Positions 18,041 through 25,045 of a DNA stretch of 64,000 nt are shown here, piece after piece; the stretch's first letter is position 1, and the number at the start of each line of letters is the position of its first letter. Origin of the DNA: Ideonella_A intermedia_A (GTDB lineage Bacteria; Pseudomonadota; Gammaproteobacteria; Burkholderiales; Burkholderiaceae_C); assembly GCA_943370175.1 (NCBI GenBank), contig CALRPU020000016.1:1-64000 (forward strand), written 5' to 3'. The translations under genes were made by a program, and so were the position numbers. The notes below the pieces were generated by a model. That model did not search any database and had not been told where the DNA came from. It saw nothing but the letters and a program-made list of their open reading frames with translations.

Positions 18041-19036
18041 TCATTCGGCCTTGATGTTGCGTTCCTTGACCACTTTCGCCCACTTGCTGAATTCGCGGTC
18101 CAGGAAGGCGGCGGTCTGTTGGGTGTCCAGGCTCATGCCTTCGGCGCCGGAGTCGCGAAGCCGCGCCTGGAAGTCGGGCAGGGCCTCGATGCGGCGCAGC
18201 TCGGCGTTCAGGCGCTCGACCACCGCGGGCGGCGTTTTCGCCGGGGCCAGCAGCAGGTACCAGGCGGTGAACTCGTAGCCCGGCAGGCCGGCTTCGGCCA
18301 TCGTGGGCACGTCGGGCAGCAGCGGCGAACGCCGCGCGCCGGTGATGGCCAGCGCCTGCAACTTGCCCGCCTTCACCATCTGCACCGACGAGGTGATGAT
18401 GTCCACGCTCATCGCGATGCGCCCGCCCATCACGTCCTGGATGGCTGGGGCGGCGCCCTTGTAGGGCACGTGCAGCAGGTCGATGCCGGCCATCGACTCC
18501 AGCTGCGCCGCGGCCACGTGGCTGGTGCTGCCCGTGCCCGAGCTGGCGAACTCCAGCTTGCCGGGGTTCTGTTTGGCCTGGGCAATCAGCTCGCGCAGCG
18601 TCTTGCCGCGGAAGCCCGGGCCGGTCACCACCAGGCTGGGCACTTGCGCCACCATGCCCACCGGGACAAAGTCGCGCACGGTGTCGTAGGGCAGCTTGGC
18701 CATGATGAACGGGTTGACCGCGTGGCCCACGGTCACGATCAGCAGCGTGGCGCCGTCGGGGGCCGCCTTGGCCACCGCGTCGCTGCCGATCACGCCACCG
18801 GCCCCGGGCTTGTTGTCCACCACCACCTGGCTGCCGGGCGTGCCCTCCTGCAGCTTCTGCGCGATCAGGCGGGCGTAGGCGTCCGCGGCGCCGCCGGCGG
18901 CGAAGGGCACGACGATGCGGGTGTTGGCCGCGGGCAGCTGGGCCGCCGCGGGCACCGGGCCGCCGAGGCCCCAGGCGGCCAGCGCGGCCGCACCAAGCAC
19001 CATGAACGGGCGTCGACGAAGGAACGGGATGGGCAT
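18041..19036 (-). CDS. Bug/TctC-family periplasmic substrate-binding protein
   Basis: A 331-residue solute-binding protein of the Bug family, abundant in Burkholderiales. It has an export signal (MPIPFLRRRPFMVLGAAA, cleavage near residue 35) and the family motifs RIVVPFAAGGAADAYAR and NKPGAGGVIGSDAVAKA. The start at 19036 was chosen because a GGAG site precedes it and the upstream extension runs into the operator. No TctA/TctB membrane genes are nearby, which is common for Bug proteins. It is first in the operon with the PuuE-like enzyme 7 bp downstream, so its ligand is probably that enzyme's substrate. Confidence 0.92.
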   Translation of the reverse strand: MPIPFLRRRPFMVLGAAALAAWGLGGPVPAAAQLPAANTRIVVPFAAGGAADAYARLIAQKLQEGTPGSQVVVDNKPGAGGVIGSDAVAKAAPDGATLLIVTVGHAVNPFIMAKLPYDTVRDFVPVGMVAQVPSLVVTGPGFRGKTLRELIAQAKQNPGKLEFASSGTGSTSHVAAAQLESMAGIDLLHVPYKGAAPAIQDVMGGRIAMSVDIITSSVQMVKAGKLQALAITGARRSPLLPDVPTMAEAGLPGYEFTAWYLLLAPAKTPPAVVERLNAELRRIEALPDFQARLRDSGAEGMSLDTQQTAAFLDREFSKWAKVVKERNIKAE

Positions 19037-19079
19037 GAGTGGCTCCTGCAAACCGATTTCAGGGCAACTCGCCCTGTCA

Positions 19080-19110
19080 TTGTGCACAAACAAAAACTGT
19101 TTGTGCACAC
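19080..19110. promoter_or_regulatory. Twin palindromic operator upstream of the Bug/PuuE/GntR operon
   Basis: Two 12-bp arms, TGTGCACAAACA (19081-19092) and its perfect complement TGTTTGTGCACA (19098-19109), are separated by 5 bp. Each arm also holds its own short palindrome, TTGTGCACAA and TTGTGCACAC, with centres 21 bp apart, two helical turns. This fits two regulator dimers on one DNA face. It lies about 45 bp upstream of the Bug gene start, and the FCD regulator encoded in the operon is the best candidate ligand. Assignment to that regulator is inferred. Confidence 0.75.
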
Positions 19111-19199
19111 CCGGTTCGCTGAGCAAATGCCTTGCCAGCCCGGCGGCCGCGCTGGGTCGGTGCGCCGTTGGCCGTCAGGCCCGCGGGCTCACCGCCGAT

Positions 19200-21122
19200 T
19201 CAAGCCGCGCGCTCGGGCCTGAGCACCAGCGGCAAACTGTCGCCGTCGGCGGGCGTGGCCTCGCCCCAGAGGTGCGCCACCAGGCGCGCGCGGTGCGCGA
19301 GCACGGCGCGCTGGTTGATGCTGCCCTTGTCGGTCACCTCGCCGCGGTCGATGTGCGGGGGCTCGCTCAGCATCAGCAGGCGCGCCGGGCGGTTGGCGCT
19401 GCCAGTGCCCGCCGCCCAAAGCCGGTTCAGCAGGTCCTGAAAAAAGGCCACCACCGGCGCGGCGCCAAGCACCGCCGCCGCGTCCAGGTCGGTGCCCAGG
19501 CCGAACTTCAGCCGCGCCTCGTCCACCCGCGGGAACACCATCAGCCCCAGGTCGTCGCGGTTGATGCCGGCCACCACCACGTCCTGCACCAGCGGGTGAC
19601 CCGCGGCGATGACGGCGGCGCGCAGCGGCCCCACGCTGACGAAGGTGCCGCTGCTGAGCTTGAAGTCCTCGGCGATGCGGCCGTCGAACAGCAGCCCGCG
19701 CTGCGGGTCCTGCGGGTCCACCCAGGCCACGGCGTCGCCGGTGCGGTAGAAGCCTTCGTCGTCAAAGGCTTCGGCGGTTTGCTGCGGGGCCCGCCAGTAG
19801 CCGGGCATGACGTTCGGGCCGCGAAAACGCACCTCGGTCTTGCCGCTGCCTTCGGCGTTGGGCACCAGCTTGGCTTCGACGCCGGGGCAGGGCAGGCCGA
19901 TGTGACCGGACCGCACCTGCGGGCCCACGGCGAACATGCACGACGGTGCGGTTTCGGTCATGCCCAGGCCGGTGATGATAGGCACCGGCGCGCCGCGGGT
20001 GGCCACGGCCAGCTGGTCCAGCCGGTCCCACACGGCCTGCGACAGCCCCGCGCCGGCGTACATGAAGCAGCGCACCCGGCGGAACAGGCTTTGGCGCAGC
20101 GGCAGGTCGTCGACCATGGCCGTGGCCAGCTCCTCAAAGCCCTTGGGCACGTTGAAGTACATCGTCGGCGCGATCTCGCGCAGGTTGGCCAGCGTCTGCG
20201 CCATGCCCTTCGGCGTGGGCTTGCCGTCGTCGATGTACAGCGTGCCGCCGTTGTAGAGAACCAGGCCGACGTTGTGGTTGCCGCCGAAGGTGTGGTTCCA
20301 GGGCAGCCAGTCGACCAGCACCGGCGGCTCGTCGGCGATGAAGGCCATGGTCTGCTGCAGCATCTGCTGGTTGGCGCACAGCATGCGGTGGGTGTTGACC
20401 ACGCCCTTCGGGTCCTTGGTCGACCCGGAGGTGAACAGCAGCTTGACGACGGTGTCGGCGTGGGTGGCCGCCTGCGCGGCGTCGGCCTGCGCCGTGGCGG
20501 CGGTGCCGAGCAGCGTGGAAAAGGCCGTCAGCGGCCGGCCATCGACGTGGTCCGCGCCGAGGGCCTGACAGGCCTCGTCGCTGAGCACCACCGGCAGGTC
20601 CGGCGCCGTCACCGTGGTGATGGCGCGCAGGAAGGCCGGCGAGGACGCGAACACCAGCCCCGGCGTGGTCACCGCCAGGATGTGCCTCAACTTGGCGAAG
20701 TCCTGCGACAGCAGCGAGTACGCCGGTGACACCGGAACATGCGGCACGCCCACCCACATCGCGGCCAGGGCCAGCGTCAGGTGGTCCAGGCCGTTGTCGG
20801 ACAAGATGGCCACCGGGCGGTCCACCGACAGGTTCTGGTTCAGCAGCCACTGTCCGACCGCGCGCACGCGCTGCAGCATCTGCGCGTAGGTGAGGGCTTG
20901 CCAGGGCCCGCTGCCGCCCGCGCGCTGGGCCACGAAGACCTGGTCCGGCCGGCGAGCGGCGTGCTCGATCAAGCGGTCGCTCAGGCGCTCAGGGTGCGGC
21001 GCCAGGGGCTCGGTGGACCGCAGCCGCACCGTGCCGTCCTCGTGCGTGTGCAGATGCGCACTCAGGCAGCCGCCGAAGCGGGCCTCGGGGACCGGCGCGT
21101 GGGTCGACGTGGCGGTGCTCAT
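19200..21122 (-). CDS. Feruloyl-CoA-synthetase-like AMP-forming ligase
   Basis: A 640-residue acyl-adenylating enzyme of the group annotated as feruloyl-CoA synthetases, which activate hydroxycinnamates with ATP and CoA. The adenylation motif LFTSGSTKDPKGVVNTHRM is near residue 230, TGLGMTETAPS near 385, and YRTGDAVAW near 465. The length exceeds typical ligases because of a longer N-terminal region, as in this subgroup. Its ATG overlaps the stop of the upstream crotonase gene by 4 bp. The adjacent tannase-type esterase and MarR regulator support a plant-phenolic substrate, though other aryl acids are possible. Confidence 0.85.
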   Translation of the reverse strand: MSTATSTHAPVPEARFGGCLSAHLHTHEDGTVRLRSTEPLAPHPERLSDRLIEHAARRPDQVFVAQRAGGSGPWQALTYAQMLQRVRAVGQWLLNQNLSVDRPVAILSDNGLDHLTLALAAMWVGVPHVPVSPAYSLLSQDFAKLRHILAVTTPGLVFASSPAFLRAITTVTAPDLPVVLSDEACQALGADHVDGRPLTAFSTLLGTAATAQADAAQAATHADTVVKLLFTSGSTKDPKGVVNTHRMLCANQQMLQQTMAFIADEPPVLVDWLPWNHTFGGNHNVGLVLYNGGTLYIDDGKPTPKGMAQTLANLREIAPTMYFNVPKGFEELATAMVDDLPLRQSLFRRVRCFMYAGAGLSQAVWDRLDQLAVATRGAPVPIITGLGMTETAPSCMFAVGPQVRSGHIGLPCPGVEAKLVPNAEGSGKTEVRFRGPNVMPGYWRAPQQTAEAFDDEGFYRTGDAVAWVDPQDPQRGLLFDGRIAEDFKLSSGTFVSVGPLRAAVIAAGHPLVQDVVVAGINRDDLGLMVFPRVDEARLKFGLGTDLDAAAVLGAAPVVAFFQDLLNRLWAAGTGSANRPARLLMLSEPPHIDRGEVTDKGSINQRAVLAHRARLVAHLWGEATPADGDSLPLVLRPERAA

Positions 21123-21943
21123 GGGGTCTTGCCTACCTTTCCGGCCTTGCCCTCGAGGAAGGCACGCATGCGTTGCTTGGCGGCGTCGTCGCCCTGGGCG
21201 ATGGCGGCCATCAGGGACTCGGTGAACAGGCCGTCGGACGCCGACATGTCGGCAATTCGCGGCAGCGCCTGCACCACGGCAAAGTTGGACAACGGCGCGT
21301 TGGCCGCGATGCGCTGCGCCAGCGCCATGCCCTTGGCCAGGCCTTCGCCGGCCTTCACGCGGTAATGGCTCAGGCCGGTGGCCTGGCCCTCGTCGGCGTC
21401 CATCACGCGGCCGGTCAGCATCATGTCGGTCATGCGGGAAAAGCCGATCAAGCGCGGCACGCGCACCGACCCGCCGCCGCCCACGAACAGGCCGCGCTGG
21501 CCCTCGGGCAGGCCGTAGAAGGTGCTGTCCTCGGCCACGCGGATGTGGGCGCTGGAGGCCAGTTCCAGCCCGCCGCCCACCACCGCGCCGTGCAGCACCG
21601 CCACCACCGGCACGCGGCAGAACTGAACCGCGTCCATCGCGGCGTGCCAGCCGCGCGAATGGGCCACGCCCTCGAAGGTGCTGCGCTCGGCGAGCTCGCT
21701 GAGGTCCAGACCGGCGCAGAAGTGGTCGCCGGCGCCGCTGATCACCACGGCGCGGGCGGTGTCGGGCAGGTTCAGCACGGCGGTGTGCAGCTGCTGCACG
21801 AGCGTGTCGTTCAGCGCATTGCGCTTGGCCGGGCGGGCCAGCTGCAGGTGCACCACCGGCCCGGCCACGCCCACCTGCAGCAGGTTGAGCGAGGCGAGCA
21901 GGCCGGTGGCGGGGCTGAAGTCGGGGAGGGTATGGACGTCCAT
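21119..21943 (-). CDS. Crotonase-family enoyl-CoA hydratase/lyase
   Basis: A 274-residue crotonase-fold enzyme. The oxyanion-hole regions are visible: RPAKRNALND near residue 38, GAGDHFCAGLDLSEL near 70-85 and HGAVVGGGLELA near 117-129; the acidic loop GLPEGQRGLF near 145 follows. It precedes and is coupled to the CoA ligase gene, so it probably acts on the ligase product. Feruloyl-CoA hydratase/lyase activity (yielding vanillin) is an inference from context; the sequence fits a general enoyl-CoA hydratase equally well. The operator-like palindrome at 21958 lies just upstream of its start. Confidence 0.87.
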   Translation of the reverse strand: MDVHTLPDFSPATGLLASLNLLQVGVAGPVVHLQLARPAKRNALNDTLVQQLHTAVLNLPDTARAVVISGAGDHFCAGLDLSELAERSTFEGVAHSRGWHAAMDAVQFCRVPVVAVLHGAVVGGGLELASSAHIRVAEDSTFYGLPEGQRGLFVGGGGSVRVPRLIGFSRMTDMMLTGRVMDADEGQATGLSHYRVKAGEGLAKGMALAQRIAANAPLSNFAVVQALPRIADMSASDGLFTESLMAAIAQGDDAAKQRMRAFLEGKAGKVGKTP

Positions 21944-21957
21944 CTGAAAGATCCTAA

Positions 21958-21976
21958 TGGTTCAATGAATGAACCA
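21958..21976. promoter_or_regulatory. Operator-like palindrome ahead of the crotonase/ligase operon
   Basis: A perfect inverted repeat TGGTTCA-N5-TGAACCA (21958-21964 and 21970-21976) begins 15 bp upstream of the crotonase start, within the 172-bp divergent region shared with the esterase gene. Its size and placement fit a MarR-type repressor site; the MarR gene at 23883 is the obvious candidate. Binding is inferred. Confidence 0.6.
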
Positions 21977-22070
21977 GATGATGGTTTACCCGACGTGCGC
22001 TGTCGAGCCCATGCTGCGATCATTTTTGCGTGAACGAGCGAATGAGGGGCCGAAAGCAGCACCTCACTTC

Positions 22071-22085
22071 ATTCACGCGGTGAAT
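22071..22085. promoter_or_regulatory. Second operator-like palindrome ahead of the tannase/feruloyl esterase gene
   Basis: ATTCAC-GCG-GTGAAT forms a perfect 6-bp-arm inverted repeat 30 bp upstream of the esterase start. Its TTCA/TGAA half-sites resemble those of the palindrome at 21958, so one regulator may control both divergent promoters. Confidence 0.45.
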
Positions 22086-22115
22086 CACCAATCACAGCCC
22101 CACAGGAGACGCACG

Positions 22116-23840
22116 ATGACCCCAATGCACGCCCCGCGACCCACCGATCTGCCCCGCTTGCGCCCACTGCGCGCCACCGCCAGCGCGGCCACCCTGGCCC
22201 TGCTGGCCGCCTGCGGCAATGGCGACGACGCCCTGACCCGCCTGAGCCCTGCCACCCCGGGCACGCTCGCCAATTGCGAGTCGCTGGCGGCCAGTGTCAC
22301 CGTCCCGGGCCTCGTCATCAACTCGGCCGCGCGCGTGGCCGCCGGCGCCTTGACGGTGGGTGGCCAGCCGGTGGCGGCCCATTGCGCGGTGCTGGGCACG
22401 CTGGGTCAGCGCGTCAGCGCGGTTGATGGCCAGACCTATGCCATCCGCTTCGAGATGCGCCTGCCGCAGGACTGGAACGGCCGCTTCATGTACCAGGCCA
22501 ATGGCGGTCTGGACGGCAACGTCTCGCCCGCGCTCGGGGCCTTCGGCGGTGGGCCGATCACCCACGCGCTGAAGCAGTCGTTCGCCGTCATCAGTTCCGA
22601 CGCCGGCCACACCGCGGCGCAGAACCCCGGCTTCGGCCTTGACCCGCAGGCGCGCCTGGACTTCGGCTACCAGGCCGTGGCCAAGCTGACACCCGTGGCC
22701 AAGGACCTGGTGCGCGCCGCCTACGGGCGCGGGCCCGACCGCTCGTACTTTGCGGGTTGCAGCAACGGCGGGCGCCACGCGCTGGTCGCGGCCGTGCGCC
22801 AAGCTGACCAGTACGACGGCATCCTGGCGGGCGCGCCGGGCTGGCAGCTGCCCAAGGCGGCGGTGGCCAATGTCTTCGGCGCTCAGCGTTATGCCAGCGT
22901 GGCCACCAACCCCAACGACATTGCCACCGGTTTCACGGCGGCCGAGCGCACCACCTTGTCCAACGCGGTGCTGGCCCGCTGTGACGCGCTGGACGGGGCG
23001 ACCGACGGGTTGGTGCAAGACAGCGTGGCCTGCCAGGCGCGCTTCAATCTGGCCAGCGACGTGCCCACCTGCACCGGCGCGCGCAACGGCAGCTGCCTGA
23101 GCGCCGCCCAGAAAACCGCCATCGGTGCCATCTTCAGCGGCGCCACCACCAGCAGTGGGGCGGCCGTGTACGCCAGCTTCCCGTACGACAGCGGCCACGG
23201 CACCGGCGGCACGGCCTTCTGGGAGTTCACCGCACCGCTGGCGCTCGACTCCGGCGCCCTGGGCTTTGTGATGGGCACGCCACCGCAGACGCTGGCCGGG
23301 TTCAACGGCCCGGCCTTCGCGCTGGGGGCGTCCATCGACGCGCTGGTGGCCAGCATCTCCGCCACCAACGCCACGTACACCGAGTCCGGCCTGTCGTTCA
23401 TGACGCCGCCCAACCCCTTCCAGCTCGACACCCTGCGCGGCCGGGGCGGCAAGGTGATGCTGTACCACGGGCTCAGCGACGCCATCTTTTCGTCCACCGA
23501 CACCCAGGCCTGGATGAACGGCGTGGCGGCGCGCTTCGCCGACGCGGACCAGTTCACCCGCTACTTCCCGGTGCCCGGCATGGGCCACTGCTCGGGTGGG
23601 CCGGCCACCGACCAGGTGGACCTGGTGTCGCCGCTGGTGGCCTGGGTCGAGCAAGGCGTGGCACCAGAGCGCCTGATCGCCACCGCGCGCGGCGCCGGCA
23701 ACGCCGGCGGCGTCAACGCGGAGCTGCCGGCCGGCTGGTCGCCCGGGCGCACGCGCCCGCTGTGCGCCTCGCCCAAGGTGGCCCGCTATGTCGGTTCCGG
23801 CAGCCTGGAAGACGCGGCCAACTTCGAATGCCGGCCGTGA
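22116..23840 (+). CDS. Exported tannase/feruloyl esterase-family lipoprotein
   Basis: A 574-residue alpha/beta hydrolase of the tannase/feruloyl esterase family, which cleaves aromatic esters such as feruloyl or galloyl esters. The nucleophile motif is GCSNGGRHAL near residue 212, and the C-terminal GHCSGGPATDQVD supplies the catalytic His. The N-terminus has a hydrophobic stretch ending in LLAACG, a lipobox, so it is probably anchored in the outer membrane facing the periplasm or surface. The start at 22116 is set by an AGGAGA site. It is divergent from the CoA ligase/crotonase genes, which could process the released acid. MHETase-like esterases belong to the same family. Confidence 0.9.
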   Translation: MTPMHAPRPTDLPRLRPLRATASAATLALLAACGNGDDALTRLSPATPGTLANCESLAASVTVPGLVINSAARVAAGALTVGGQPVAAHCAVLGTLGQRVSAVDGQTYAIRFEMRLPQDWNGRFMYQANGGLDGNVSPALGAFGGGPITHALKQSFAVISSDAGHTAAQNPGFGLDPQARLDFGYQAVAKLTPVAKDLVRAAYGRGPDRSYFAGCSNGGRHALVAAVRQADQYDGILAGAPGWQLPKAAVANVFGAQRYASVATNPNDIATGFTAAERTTLSNAVLARCDALDGATDGLVQDSVACQARFNLASDVPTCTGARNGSCLSAAQKTAIGAIFSGATTSSGAAVYASFPYDSGHGTGGTAFWEFTAPLALDSGALGFVMGTPPQTLAGFNGPAFALGASIDALVASISATNATYTESGLSFMTPPNPFQLDTLRGRGGKVMLYHGLSDAIFSSTDTQAWMNGVAARFADADQFTRYFPVPGMGHCSGGPATDQVDLVSPLVAWVEQGVAPERLIATARGAGNAGGVNAELPAGWSPGRTRPLCASPKVARYVGSGSLEDAANFECRP

Positions 23841-23882
23841 CCCGGTGGTCGCCGGTGGGCAGGGCCCTCGGATAATCCGGCC

Positions 23883-24368
23883 ATGGCGCCCCGCCCCAAG
23901 AAGCTCGACGACGACCACACGCCCGCCGGCCACCTGCGGGCCGCGGGCCTGCGCGACGTGCTGGGCTACCAGCTGGCGCAGGCCTCGGTCTTCGCCAACC
24001 GGGTGTTCATGGCTGAGGTGGGTGGCCCGCAAGACCTGCGCACGGTCGAGTACACCGTGCTGCAGCTGATCTGCGAAAACCCGGCGTGTTCGCCGGTGCA
24101 ATTGGCCAAGGCCTTGTCGGTCACCAAGCCCAACATCACGATGTGGGTCGACCGCCTGGTCGGCCGCGGCCTGGTGCAGCGCAGCCCCAGCCAGAGCGAC
24201 AAGCGGGTGCAAGAGCTGCGCCCCACCGAGGCCGGGGCCGCGCTGGCGCGCACCGCCACCGACCGGCTGCACGCGGGCGAGGCCGCCGCGCTGGCCGAGC
24301 TGAGCCCGGGCGAGCGGGCCATCCTGGCCGAGCTGCTGCACAAGGTGGCGCGCACCGCTGCGCGTTGA
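23883..24368 (+). CDS. MarR-family regulator
   Basis: A 161-residue winged-helix dimer. The recognition region (LAKALSVTKPNITMWVDRLVGRGLV, beginning near residue 77) and the following wing are intact, with dimerisation helices at both ends. MarR proteins beside hydroxycinnamate genes usually repress them and are released by the CoA thioester, so that role is inferred here. It starts 42 bp after the esterase gene, probably in the same transcript. The palindromes at 21958 and 22071 are its likely targets. Confidence 0.88.
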   Translation: MAPRPKKLDDDHTPAGHLRAAGLRDVLGYQLAQASVFANRVFMAEVGGPQDLRTVEYTVLQLICENPACSPVQLAKALSVTKPNITMWVDRLVGRGLVQRSPSQSDKRVQELRPTEAGAALARTATDRLHAGEAAALAELSPGERAILAELLHKVARTAAR

Positions 24369-24411
24369 ACCGGCGCGGCCAGGGCGCTGGCCCGGCCCGC
24401 CGCGCGCGGGG

Positions 24412-24951
24412 TCAGTGGTGCTTGTCGTGCGCGCCGCCGGCGGCAGGGGCGCCGTCGGTGCCCGACTTGGGGTGCTCGATCTTCAGCTCGACGTTGACGG
24501 CGCCGGCCTTCTCAAACTGCAGCGTCAACGGGATCTTCTCGCCCAGTTGCAAGGGCTGCTTCAGGCCCATCAGCATCAGGTGCAGGCCGCCAGGCTTCAG
24601 TTCGACCGTCTGGCCGGCCGGCACCTCGATGGCGTCGACGCGGCGCATGCGCATCACGTCGCCGTCCATGCTCATGCGGTGCAGCTCCACGCTCGCCGCC
24701 AACGGCGTGGTGGCCGACACCAGTCGGTCGGCGCCGCCCTGGCTGGTCAGCTTCAAGTAGCCGCCGCCGACCGACTGGCCGTTGGCCGTGGGGCGCGCCC
24801 AGGGGTGGCCAATGCGCAGGTCGCCGGCGGTGTAGCCGTGGGCCAGCGCGCCGGCGGTGGCGGTCAACAGGCCGAGGGCGGTGGCCGACAGCAGCAGGCA
24901 CCGGCGTGCGGTGTGGACGAGGTGGGTGGCGATCGAGGCGGAGCGCGTCAT
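24412..24951 (-). CDS. PCu(A)C periplasmic copper chaperone
   Basis: A 179-residue exported protein that binds Cu(I) and delivers it to cytochrome oxidase or other periplasmic targets. The family's ligand pattern is present: His and Met in ELHRMSMDGDVMRM (near residues 90-103) and GGLHLMLMGL further on. A signal peptide ends near the Ala-His-Gly at about residue 38. The C-terminus is His-rich (HDKHH), an extra metal-binding tail. The start at 24951 has an AGGA site upstream. It follows a TonB receptor gene on the same strand, consistent with a copper-uptake group. Confidence 0.9.
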   Translation of the reverse strand: MTRSASIATHLVHTARRCLLLSATALGLLTATAGALAHGYTAGDLRIGHPWARPTANGQSVGGGYLKLTSQGGADRLVSATTPLAASVELHRMSMDGDVMRMRRVDAIEVPAGQTVELKPGGLHLMLMGLKQPLQLGEKIPLTLQFEKAGAVNVELKIEHPKSGTDGAPAAGGAHDKHH

Positions 24952-25045
24952 GGTGAGTCCTGTCAATGGGGGTGGGGGGTGGGCCGGGGTGGAAAGCAGG
25001 CGTGGAAGCCGGTTGGCAACGCGGCCAACCTGGCAATGCCTCGCC

